From Leptolinea sp964420995 (GTDB lineage: Bacteria > Chloroflexota > Anaerolineae > Anaerolineales > Anaerolineaceae), in NCBI GenBank assembly GCA_964420995.1, contig CAYQUX010000005.1, positions 62,001 to 126,000 on the forward strand: 64,000 nucleotides of DNA. The letters run 5' to 3'. The notes beneath the pieces were generated by a model, which was given only the letters and a program-made list of their open reading frames with translations, was not told where the DNA came from and ran no database searches. The position numbers and the translations under genes are program-made. Each line of letters opens with the position of its first letter. The first letter of the stretch is position 1. Below, piece after piece: positions 52,322 to 60,189 of this stretch.

Positions 52322-53320
52322 ATGAGTGCGAATTCCATTCGTTCAACGGTTGTGTTAACCGACCAGCAGGCCGAGAGCATAACACGGTCGGAGGAATTGG
52401 CCTATGAATTACGCATAAACGAGGTGATGACACGCGATGTGCGTGCCGCCTCTCCCGATATGCAGATGAAAGATGTAGTGGAAATCTTCCGCAAGACGGG
52501 GATTTCTGGTATGCCGGTCACCGATGATGATCACCTTATTGGAGTGATCAGCATGGAAGACATTTTCCATTGCCTAATGGAAGGTGATCTGAATGCCTTC
52601 ACTACCAAATACATGACACCAAACCCATATACCGTTAAAGATGTTGATCTTGTGGTTGAAGCATTAAAAATCTTCGTGGCCACCGGTGTGGGCCGCCTAC
52701 CGGTTGTGGACACCGAAGGTAAAATATCCGGGATTATTACCAAGGGGGATATCACCCGCGGCTTATTGAAAGTATTGCAGTCCAAAACTCAGGAAGAAGA
52801 GATGCGCCGATACCGCGCGTCTCATCTCTTTGAAGATATAGAATCGGACCGCACCAGCCTCATCCTGCGCTATAACATCAAGCAACACGATTTTGTGCAT
52901 GGGGGTGCGGCATCCAGTAACATCAAACGAGCTCTACTGCGTCTTGGCGCCAGCCCGCAAATCGCCCGGCGATGTTCCATTGCTATATATGAAGCCGAGA
53001 TCAACCTCATCATCCACACAAATAATGGCGGCATTATTCGCGTTGAAATTGAGCCTCATCAGATCACCATTGACGTTACAGATGATGGTCCGGGGATCCC
53101 GGATGTTGAACAGGCTATGAAACCGGGTTATTCCACAGCTCCAGAGGAAATACGCGAATTGGGATTTGGCGCTGGGATGGGGTTGGCAAATATTGCCCGT
53201 TGTGTGGATAGCATGAAACTTGAATCGGTACCAGGTAAAGGCACGCGATTAAAAATGAAAATAAACCTGGAGAGTAAAGAGATACTCGGAGATCAAAATC
53301 TTAATCCGTCGGAGAAATGA
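52322..53320 (+). CDS. CBS-domain pair fused to an anti-sigma-factor-type HATPase
   Basis: A 332-residue protein. Two CBS domains (about residues 33-150; EVMTRDVRAASPDMQMKDVV, TGVGRLPVVDTEGKISGIITKGDITRG) usually bind adenosyl ligands such as AMP or ATP. They precede a GHKL ATPase domain (about 185-325; AIYEAEINLIIHTNNGG, DDGPGIPDVEQAM, GFGAGMGLANIARCVDS) of the RsbW/SpoIIAB type. There is no phospho-accepting His. It probably senses energy state and acts as a kinase or partner switch, but the target is unknown. It sits between the two DRTGG genes with gaps of 9 and 1 bases. Confidence 0.88.
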   Translation: MSANSIRSTVVLTDQQAESITRSEELAYELRINEVMTRDVRAASPDMQMKDVVEIFRKTGISGMPVTDDDHLIGVISMEDIFHCLMEGDLNAFTTKYMTPNPYTVKDVDLVVEALKIFVATGVGRLPVVDTEGKISGIITKGDITRGLLKVLQSKTQEEEMRRYRASHLFEDIESDRTSLILRYNIKQHDFVHGGAASSNIKRALLRLGASPQIARRCSIAIYEAEINLIIHTNNGGIIRVEIEPHQITIDVTDDGPGIPDVEQAMKPGYSTAPEEIRELGFGAGMGLANIARCVDSMKLESVPGKGTRLKMKINLESKEILGDQNLNPSEK

Positions 53321-53321
53321 A

Positions 53322-53666
53322 ATGAATATTCAAGAAATCATTAATAGTTTGGAATTAAAAGTACTGACTGAAACCAAAGATTTTGCCTCCATCGAACCGT
53401 CTTTTGGTTACACCTCTGATTTATTAAGCTGCGTTATGGCTGGCGCACCCAAACAGGGAATCTGGGTAACACTTCAAGCGCATGGCAATATTGTCGCTGT
53501 TGCCGCTCTTCTTGAACTGACAGCCGTCATCATCACGGAAGGAGCCATGCCAGATGAAAACACCATCCAGAAAGCAAATGATGAAGGTGTAACTCTTCTG
53601 TCAACACCGAAATCGAGTTTCTCCATGATCGGGCAGTTATGGGAGATGGGTTTGCGCAACCCGTGA
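53322..53666 (+). CDS. DRTGG-domain protein (second copy)
   Basis: A 114-residue protein with the same pattern as the first copy: GYTSDLLSCVMAGAPKQGIWVTLQAHGNIVAVAALLELTAVI, then EGAMPDENTIQKANDEGVTLLSTPKSSFSMIGQL. The ATG follows the CBS-ATPase stop after one base. Its end overlaps the PHP gene. Likely a paired sensor subunit with the first copy; ligand unknown. Confidence 0.82.
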   Translation: MNIQEIINSLELKVLTETKDFASIEPSFGYTSDLLSCVMAGAPKQGIWVTLQAHGNIVAVAALLELTAVIITEGAMPDENTIQKANDEGVTLLSTPKSSFSMIGQLWEMGLRNP

Positions 53667-54424
53667 GTCCGTTCAAAACCTTTCGGGCAGAATTACACAT
53701 TCACACTGTCCTGTCGCCATGCGCTGAAGTGGAGATGATCCCTCCATTGATTGTTCAAGAGGCGTTGGATCGAGGGATTCAAATTATTGGAATCACAGAT
53801 CACAACGCGTCGGCCAATGTCGGCGCGGTCATGGAAGCTGCCCGGGGAACCGGAGTTCATGTTTTTCCCGGTATGGAACTGCAAAGTCGTGAAGAAGTAC
53901 ATCTACTCTGTTTGTTTGACACTCTCGAGCAGCTAAATGAAATGCAGGTACAGGTATCAAAATGTTTGCCCGCTCTTTCCAATCGACCGGATTTCTTTGG
54001 CGAACAGTTCGTTGTCGATTCAACGGGCGAATTCATCCGCCGTGAAGACCAGCTTCTTCTCACTTCCTCTTCCCTGACCATAAAGCAGGCCTGTGAATTG
54101 GTGAACCGGCTGAATGGTCTTTTAATCCCGGCACATGTCAATCGCCAGGCGTTTGGACTGCTGCCTACTCTCGGGATGATCCCGGAAGAGCTTGAACACC
54201 ACCGGGTAATGGAGATTTCGCGGCACATCACACCGGAAAAAGCAAACCTGGAATTTCCTCAATTAAAAAGATTAACGCTAATCCAAAGCGGAGACGCGCA
54301 CCGCCTGAATGAATTCCTTGGGGTCAACGTCTTCACCATGGAAAACCCATCGATTTCTGAATTAAACCTGTCATTTCAACATATAGATGAAAGATTATTT
54401 GAAATTAGTCACCCAAATTTGTGA
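53663..54424 (+). CDS. PHP-domain metal-dependent phosphoesterase
   Basis: A PHP-family hydrolase of about 253 residues. Metal motifs: ELHIHTVLSPCAE, GITDHNAS, VFPGMELQSREEVHLL, PAHVNRQ and a late QSGDAHRLNEF. The GTG start at 53663 overlaps the preceding stop (GTGA); an ATG at 53639 would add eight residues. The family cleaves phosphate esters, possibly nucleotides. In anaerobes it is often next to DRTGG and hydrogenase genes; its substrate there is unknown. Confidence 0.85.
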   Translation: MSPFKTFRAELHIHTVLSPCAEVEMIPPLIVQEALDRGIQIIGITDHNASANVGAVMEAARGTGVHVFPGMELQSREEVHLLCLFDTLEQLNEMQVQVSKCLPALSNRPDFFGEQFVVDSTGEFIRREDQLLLTSSSLTIKQACELVNRLNGLLIPAHVNRQAFGLLPTLGMIPEELEHHRVMEISRHITPEKANLEFPQLKRLTLIQSGDAHRLNEFLGVNVFTMENPSISELNLSFQHIDERLFEISHPNL

Positions 54425-54572
54425 CAGAAATCACATGTTGAGGTAAAATCAATCAACTAAATCGGTGAGAATTCTTGCCCTGATCGTAGACATTTTTGAT
54501 GACAATCTTTCCAACTCTTCAATGACATTTGCACCTGTTTTCATTGAATAGCAGGATTGTAAACATGAAGTG

Positions 54573-54578
54573 TATAAT
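54573..54578 (+). promoter_or_regulatory. possible -10 box before the hydrogenase operon
   Basis: TATAAT at 54573-54578, preceded by TG, in the 217-base gap between the PHP gene and the first NuoE-like gene. No good -35 is seen 16-18 bases upstream. The gap otherwise has no gene; it would suit a separate promoter for the hydrogenase genes. Confidence 0.35.
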
Positions 54579-54641
54579 TTGGAGAGTATTGGTATTAAAA
54601 TGCAATCTTAGAGGAGACTCTATAAATTATTGGAGCCTGTT

Positions 54642-55157
54642 ATGGCAGAAATTAAGACCAGCAATTCATCAAACGATCCCCTTGCAAAACCCGAACTGAA
54701 GATAATAATCGATGAAGTAATTGACCGCAACAAACATTTGAGCGGCGCAACCATGGTTGTTCTGAACGAACTTCAGGGCAAGATCGGTTTTATATCAAAA
54801 ACAATGCAGGCATACGTTGCCCAGAGACTCGGTGTTCCGGTCAGCCAGGTACATGGTGTAGTCTCGTTTTATTCATTCTTCACCACCAGTCCAAGAGGCA
54901 AGCACACCGTCAAGTTTTGCCTTGGTACAGCCTGTTATGTTGGCGGAATTCCCCAGATTATTGAAAAAGCCAAACAGGTTCTGGGTATTGAACCCGGCCA
55001 GACAACAGAAGACGGAGAGATCACCCTGGAAGTCTGCCGATGCGTGGGTGCATGCAGCCAGGCTCCGGTCGTAGTCATTGATGAGGAATTACACGGACGC
55101 GTTCGTCCGAATAAATTCCCGCAATTGATCAAATCCATCCAGCCCGAAAAGGAATAA
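54642..55157 (+). CDS. nuoE: NuoE-like [2Fe-2S] subunit of NAD-linked hydrogenase (copy 1)
   Basis: A 171-residue thioredoxin-like subunit. The four cluster ligands lie in CLGTACYVGG and EVCRCVGACSQAP, and YSFFTTSPRGKHTVKFC is the usual lead-in. It works with NuoF in the NADH-oxidising module. The ATG at 54642 has TTGGAG six bases before it; the TTG at 54630 is an unlikely start. It opens the hydrogenase operon. Confidence 0.93.
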   Translation: MAEIKTSNSSNDPLAKPELKIIIDEVIDRNKHLSGATMVVLNELQGKIGFISKTMQAYVAQRLGVPVSQVHGVVSFYSFFTTSPRGKHTVKFCLGTACYVGGIPQIIEKAKQVLGIEPGQTTEDGEITLEVCRCVGACSQAPVVVIDEELHGRVRPNKFPQLIKSIQPEKE

Positions 55158-55168
55158 GGACTTTCCCG

Positions 55169-55717
55169 ATGCGCGAATTGGCTCTTCATCTGCTGGATAT
55201 AGCTGAAAACAGCGCTGCGGCCGATGCAAAGACCATCCGCATTGAGATTGTGGAAGACCTTACCCATGATCGTTTAACTATGAGTGTTGAAGATGACGGC
55301 AAAGGCATGTCTGAGGAAATGGTAAAAAGTGTTATCGATCCATTTGTCACCTCCCGAACCACCCGCAAGGTTGGTCTGGGTATACCGCTTCTCAAAGAGG
55401 CGGCAGAATTGTGTGAAGGTTCGTTTACCATCACTTCAAAATCTGGAATTGGAACAAAAGTCTTTGTGGATTTCCAGAGGAGTCACATTGACCGAATGCC
55501 TTTGGGTGATATCTCAACAACCTTCATGAATCTAATGATCGCCCACCCGGGCATCCATTTCATCTTCCGTTATATTGTTGGAAAAGAAGAATTCTTTCTT
55601 GATGATGAAACCATTAAAAATGAACTACAGGAAGTCTCTTTGACTGAACCTGTTGTGTTAAATTTTTTGCGCAATTTTTTCGAATCAGGCGTGAACAATA
55701 TTCAGTGTAACGCCTGA
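55169..55717 (+). CDS. GHKL ATPase-domain protein inside the hydrogenase operon
   Basis: A 182-residue protein: MRELALHLLDIAENSAAADA (N box), DDGKGMSEEMVKS (G1), RKVGLGIPLLKEAAEL (G2) and SGIGTKVFVDF, that is a histidine-kinase-like ATPase domain without a phospho-accepting His or a sensor part. Similar small proteins lie between hydrogenase subunit genes in other anaerobes. It may regulate the enzyme or its gene set, together with the CBS-ATPase and DRTGG proteins. Start is 11 bases after NuoE. Confidence 0.85.
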   Translation: MRELALHLLDIAENSAAADAKTIRIEIVEDLTHDRLTMSVEDDGKGMSEEMVKSVIDPFVTSRTTRKVGLGIPLLKEAAELCEGSFTITSKSGIGTKVFVDFQRSHIDRMPLGDISTTFMNLMIAHPGIHFIFRYIVGKEEFFLDDETIKNELQEVSLTEPVVLNFLRNFFESGVNNIQCNA

Positions 55718-55744
55718 AAGAACCCCATTTTCCGGAGAGAGACG

Positions 55745-56113
55745 ATGACCACAATTAAATCACTGGAAGATTTAAAGAAGATTCGCGAAGAAGCTCTTGA
55801 GAAACGCAAAGTTAAAGCAGCGGAAGGCAAAGCACAGGTAACAGTCGCCATGGGAACCTGCGGTATTGCAGCAGGCGCCCGCGAAACGATGAAAGCCGTC
55901 CTTGATATCATCGAAAAAGACAATATCAGTGGCATTATTGTTTCGCAGACCGGCTGTATTGGTCTATGCGAAAAAGAACCGATTGTCCAGGTTACTGTTG
56001 GATCTGAACCCAAAGTTACCTATGGTAAGGTCTCTCCCGAAGTGGCTCGCCGCATCATGATTGAACACATTGGCCAGGGAAAAATTGTTAAAGATCACGT
56101 AATTCAAGCCTAG
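55745..56113 (+). CDS. thioredoxin-like [2Fe-2S] ferredoxin subunit
   Basis: A 122-residue protein with a charged N-terminal helix and a thioredoxin-like [2Fe-2S] domain: MGTCGIAAGARETM, SQTGCIGLCEKEPIVQV. Three visible cysteines fall in family positions. It is related to the N-terminal domain of the following NuoF protein and to small subunits of HydABC-type complexes. It probably carries electrons within the complex. Ribosome site GGAGAGA precedes the ATG. Confidence 0.87.
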   Translation: MTTIKSLEDLKKIREEALEKRKVKAAEGKAQVTVAMGTCGIAAGARETMKAVLDIIEKDNISGIIVSQTGCIGLCEKEPIVQVTVGSEPKVTYGKVSPEVARRIMIEHIGQGKIVKDHVIQA

Positions 56114-56146
56114 TTTTTACTATATTTTTTTATTGAAGGTTTTCCA

Positions 56147-57928
56147 ATGAAGTATTTTCGTTCTCATGTTTTGGTTTGTGTTGATCCGGAGTGCCTTGAA
56201 AAAGGGGCTCACGAAGTTATGGATGCTTTGCAGGATGAGCTTGTAGCCCAGGGATTGATTGACGAAGTCCAGGTTCTTGAAACATCTCGTATTGGTGGAT
56301 GCGCCCAAGGTCCGGAGTTAATGGTCTACCCTGAAGGTGTGCATTACGGTGGTCTGACGGTTGATGATGTTCCATTTTTAGTGGAAGAACATTTTCTTAA
56401 AGGCCGTGTAGCCAGTAAATTTATCATTCAAAATGAAAAAGCCACTGATGAAGAGCTATCCGCACCAACGCCCAAAGAACTTCGCGTTGTGCTGCGCAAT
56501 TGCGGCAAGATTGATCCTGAAAACATTGAAGACTATATCGCGGAAGATGGCTATCAGGCTCTTGCCAAAGTACTGACATCAATGACCCCGGACCAGGTTA
56601 TTGATGAAATACTGCGTTCCGGCCTGCGCGGCCGCGGCGGCGCGGGTTTCCCGGCAGGCAAGAAATGGATGTTTGCCCGTGCCAGCGCTGAAACCCCCAA
56701 ATATACCGTCTGCAATGCAGATGAAGGTGACCCCGGCGCGTTCATGAATCGCCGTGTTCTGGAAGGCGATCCGCACGCTGTTCTTGAAGGCATGATCATT
56801 GCCGGATATACCACCGGCTCCAGCCAGGGTTACGTATACTGCCGTGCGGAATACCCAGTGGCTGTGCGGACCCTGAATATCGCCATTGAACAGGCACGCA
56901 GCCTCGGATTGTTAGGCAAAAATATTCTTGGCTCCGGCTTTGATTTCGACCTGGAAGTACGTATGGGCGCCGGCGCTTTTGTCTGTGGTGAAGAGACCGC
57001 CCTAATGTCTTCAATTGAAGGCAAGCGCGGAGAACCCCGCCCCCGGCCCCCTTTCCCGGCGGTAAAGGGGTTATTTGGCAAACCCACCAACATCAACAAC
57101 GTCGAAAGTTATGCCAATGTCCCCCAGATTATTATTAGAGGTGCTGATTGGTATTCCAGTCTGGGCACCGATAAGAGCAAAGGCACCAAGACTTTCGCTC
57201 TGGCCGGGGATCTGAAAAAGCCCGGTCTGGTGGAAGTACCGCTGGGAATCACCCTGCGCGAACTGGTCTATGAAGTCGGCGGCGGGATTAAAGACGACAA
57301 GGGATTCAAAGCCGCGCAAATCGGTGGTCCCATGGGTGGTTGTTTGCCCGCGAAATATCTCGATTTGCCGGTGGATTATGAATCATTAATCTCTGCCGGT
57401 GCCATGATGGGTTCCGGCGGTCTTATCGTTCTCGACGACGAAACCTGTATGGTCGATATTGCCCGCTATTTCATGGAGTTCACCCAGGATGAAAGCTGCG
57501 GCAAGTGCACCCCCTGCCGTGTCGGAACACGTCGAATCCTGGAAATTCTGCAAAACATATGCGATGGAAAAGGCAAAGACGGCGATATTGAAACATTGGA
57601 ATACCTTTGCAAAGAGATCGTATCAACCTCTCTCTGCGGTTTAGGACAGGGTGCCCCCAATCCTGTCATCAGCACACTTAAGCATTTCCGTGATGAATAC
57701 GAAGCGCATATCTACGAAAAACGCTGCCCGGCGAAAGTGTGTAAATCTTTGATACATTATTCCATTACGGATGGCGTCTGTACCGGGTGTACAGTCTGCG
57801 CACGTAATTGTCCGGTCAATGCCATTTCCGGTGAACGCCGTCAGACTCACGTAATTGATCCAGATATTTGCATCCGTTGCGGTATCTGCGCTCAGGTATG
57901 TAACTTTAACGCTGTGGAGGTGAAGTAG
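56147..57928 (+). CDS. nuoF: NuoF-like flavoprotein subunit with N-terminal [2Fe-2S] and C-terminal two-[4Fe-4S] domains (copy 1)
   Basis: A 593-residue HydB-type protein. The N-terminal thioredoxin-like domain keeps cysteines (C11, C16, and GGCAQGPELMVYP). The core has the NADH/FMN sites GLRGRGGAGFPAGKKW and CNADEGDPGAFM and the [4Fe-4S] motif ESCGKCTPCRVGTRR. The C-terminus is a ferredoxin module, CTGCTVCARNCPVNAISG and CIRCGICAQVCNFNAVEV. It binds FMN and NAD(H). The extra ferredoxin module is a feature of electron-bifurcating HydB proteins. Confidence 0.94.
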   Translation: MKYFRSHVLVCVDPECLEKGAHEVMDALQDELVAQGLIDEVQVLETSRIGGCAQGPELMVYPEGVHYGGLTVDDVPFLVEEHFLKGRVASKFIIQNEKATDEELSAPTPKELRVVLRNCGKIDPENIEDYIAEDGYQALAKVLTSMTPDQVIDEILRSGLRGRGGAGFPAGKKWMFARASAETPKYTVCNADEGDPGAFMNRRVLEGDPHAVLEGMIIAGYTTGSSQGYVYCRAEYPVAVRTLNIAIEQARSLGLLGKNILGSGFDFDLEVRMGAGAFVCGEETALMSSIEGKRGEPRPRPPFPAVKGLFGKPTNINNVESYANVPQIIIRGADWYSSLGTDKSKGTKTFALAGDLKKPGLVEVPLGITLRELVYEVGGGIKDDKGFKAAQIGGPMGGCLPAKYLDLPVDYESLISAGAMMGSGGLIVLDDETCMVDIARYFMEFTQDESCGKCTPCRVGTRRILEILQNICDGKGKDGDIETLEYLCKEIVSTSLCGLGQGAPNPVISTLKHFRDEYEAHIYEKRCPAKVCKSLIHYSITDGVCTGCTVCARNCPVNAISGERRQTHVIDPDICIRCGICAQVCNFNAVEVK

Positions 57929-58020
57929 CAATTTTTCTTAATTGAATACTTGCTGAGACTTTCGTAAAATCAGTTACGCTTTCTATGCTGTTCGCATCGT
58001 TCCTACAATATGGAGGAAGT

Positions 58021-58509
58021 ATGGTTCCAAATACCAAACAAAGTGATGTGGCAAATTCAGTCATAGTAGCAGTAAAGGCATCTGTTGATGCCTTCGGCGC
58101 CAAACGTGAAGAAATGATACCGATCCTTAACGATATCAATAAGAGACTCGGGTTTATTCCTCCAGAAGCGCTGGACGAGGTAAGCAGGTTATTGAAAGCC
58201 CCGAAAAGCCAGCTATATTCGGTAGCCAGCTTTTATCGGATGCTTTCCACCAAACCGCGCGGTCGGCATGTGATCCAATTCTGTGAAAGCGCGCCATGTC
58301 ACGTGGTTGGTGGCAAGGAAGTCTGGGAAGAACTTCAAAAACAGGTCCAATTGAAACCGGGTGAAACAAGTCCGGATGGAAAATGGACATTGCTAACGAC
58401 TTCCTGCCTTGGGATATGCGGTGTAGGTCCGGTGATGACCATAGATGATGAAGTCTACGGAAATATCACTCCCGGCGAACTTCAATCCATATTAGCCCGA
58501 TACGAATAG
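58021..58509 (+). CDS. nuoE: NuoE-like [2Fe-2S] subunit (copy 2)
   Basis: A 162-residue paralogue of the gene at 54642. Ligands are in FCESAPCHVVGG and TTSCLGICGVGPVMTID; FYRMLSTKPRGRHVIQFC aligns with copy 1. The ATG at 58021 has GGAGGA four bases before it; an ATG at 57985 is less likely. It is paired with its own NuoF 9 bases downstream. Confidence 0.92.
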   Translation: MVPNTKQSDVANSVIVAVKASVDAFGAKREEMIPILNDINKRLGFIPPEALDEVSRLLKAPKSQLYSVASFYRMLSTKPRGRHVIQFCESAPCHVVGGKEVWEELQKQVQLKPGETSPDGKWTLLTTSCLGICGVGPVMTIDDEVYGNITPGELQSILARYE

Positions 58510-58518
58510 GAGCGCACA

Positions 58519-60159
58519 ATGAAAGCCTACCGATCCATGGTTTTGGTTTCCAGTGACCCGCTCTCAATGGAACGGGGAGCCCGGCAAGTTTTCGAACAGA
58601 TTCAACAGGAACTGAACGCTTTTGGGATAGCTGAAGAAGTTTCGCTGACCATGGTTGGCGATGTTGGACGGCATGACGCCCTTCCGCTGGTCATTATCTA
58701 TCCTGAAGCCGCGATTTACGGACCAGTAAAAACCGACGATGTTCACCATCTTGTTGAAGAGCACCTTTACAAAGGACGGGTCGCCAGTGAATTACTGGCT
58801 TCCAGCCGCGAGCTTTCCGGAAGGATTGCCTGGTTGAGTTCCCGCAAGGGAACATTGCCGGCTGAGAACCGCATCGTTTTACAGCGGGCTGGAATAATTG
58901 ATCCGAGTAATATTGAAGAATACATAATCCATGATGGATATGAGGCGCTCGGAAAAATCATTTCCAGCATGAAACCCTCTGAAGTCATCGACGAAATAAT
59001 GAAGTCTGGCCTCCGTGGACGCGGAGGAGCAGGTTTTCCCACCGGATTGAAATGGAAATTTGTTGCCCAGGCAAATGGCGATCAAAAGTATGTTGTCTGC
59101 AATGCGGATGAAAGCGAACCAGGAACCTTTAAAGACCGATTAATCCTGGAAGGTGATCCTTTCTCCATTTTGGAAGCCATGACCATAGCCGGGTATGCCG
59201 TTGGTGCGTCTGAAGGATATATCTACATCCGCGGTGAATACGCCCTTGCGCGGCAACGCCTTGAAGCGGCCATTGTTGCTGCCAGGGAAATGGGATTTCT
59301 CGGTAAGAATATTTTTAATTCCGAATTTTCTTTTGAACTTCATCTTCATTCCGGCGCGGGAGCGTACATCTGTGGTGAAGAAACTGCGTTGCTTGAATCC
59401 ATCGAAGGCAATCGAGGTGAACCGCGGGCAAGGCCGCCTTACCCGACAACCAATGGGCTGTGGAACAAACCAACTCTAATCAACAATGTTGAAACCCTGG
59501 CCAATATACCGGCCATCCTACGCGAAGGCGCTGCCTGGTTCAAATCCATTGGAACACCCAGCAGTCCTGGAACAAAAGTCTATACCATTCTTGGGAATGT
59601 GAATGTAACCGGCCTGATTGAAGTCCCCATGGGTATCACCCTCCGTGAAGTGATTGCCATCTACGGGAAAGGGATGAAGAATGGATCTGGCTTCAAAATG
59701 GCGCAAACCGGCGGCTCGAGCGGTTCCATAATCCCGGCAAGTTTGCAGGATACCCCGATGGATTTTGACTCATTCAACAAAGCCGGTGTTGCGCTGGGTT
59801 CAGGCGCGTTGCTCATTTGCAATGAGGATACCTGCGTTGTTGACCTGGCAAAAGTGCTGATGAATTTCTTCCGTGTTGAAAGCTGTGGAAAATGCACCCC
59901 ATGCCGTATTGGAAACCAACGGGCGTATGAAATCCTCGATCAGATATCCGAAGGGGTTGGCTCAATACACGATCTGGATGATCTGGAATCGATCAGCGAC
60001 AATCTCTTCCAGCTTTCCAATTGCGGACTCGGGCAAACTTCCGGTACTCCGATCAGGGATATTTTGAAGTATTTTAGAGCGGAAGTTGAGGCGCATATTC
60101 GTCTCAAAGTATGTCCCTCTGGAGTTTGTTCCATGAGTGGACATAAGGTTCATGCATAA
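58519..60159 (+). CDS. nuoF: NuoF-like flavoprotein subunit, copy 2, lacking the outer Fe-S domains
   Basis: A 546-residue paralogue of the gene at 56147. The FMN/NADH core is kept (GLRGRGGAGFPTGLKWKF, CNADESEPGTFKDR) as is the [4Fe-4S] motif ESCGKCTPCRIGNQR. The N-terminal thioredoxin-like domain has lost its cysteines: the place of C11/C16 reads VSSDPLSMERG and the GGC turn is VGRHDALP. The C-terminal ferredoxin module is absent, the protein ending in VCPSGVCSMSGHK. It may give the complex a second NADH site or make an alternative module. Confidence 0.92.
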   Translation: MKAYRSMVLVSSDPLSMERGARQVFEQIQQELNAFGIAEEVSLTMVGDVGRHDALPLVIIYPEAAIYGPVKTDDVHHLVEEHLYKGRVASELLASSRELSGRIAWLSSRKGTLPAENRIVLQRAGIIDPSNIEEYIIHDGYEALGKIISSMKPSEVIDEIMKSGLRGRGGAGFPTGLKWKFVAQANGDQKYVVCNADESEPGTFKDRLILEGDPFSILEAMTIAGYAVGASEGYIYIRGEYALARQRLEAAIVAAREMGFLGKNIFNSEFSFELHLHSGAGAYICGEETALLESIEGNRGEPRARPPYPTTNGLWNKPTLINNVETLANIPAILREGAAWFKSIGTPSSPGTKVYTILGNVNVTGLIEVPMGITLREVIAIYGKGMKNGSGFKMAQTGGSSGSIIPASLQDTPMDFDSFNKAGVALGSGALLICNEDTCVVDLAKVLMNFFRVESCGKCTPCRIGNQRAYEILDQISEGVGSIHDLDDLESISDNLFQLSNCGLGQTSGTPIRDILKYFRAEVEAHIRLKVCPSGVCSMSGHKVHA

Positions 60160-60189
60160 ACAGTAATCTCGAAAAAGAGAGGTTTTCTT

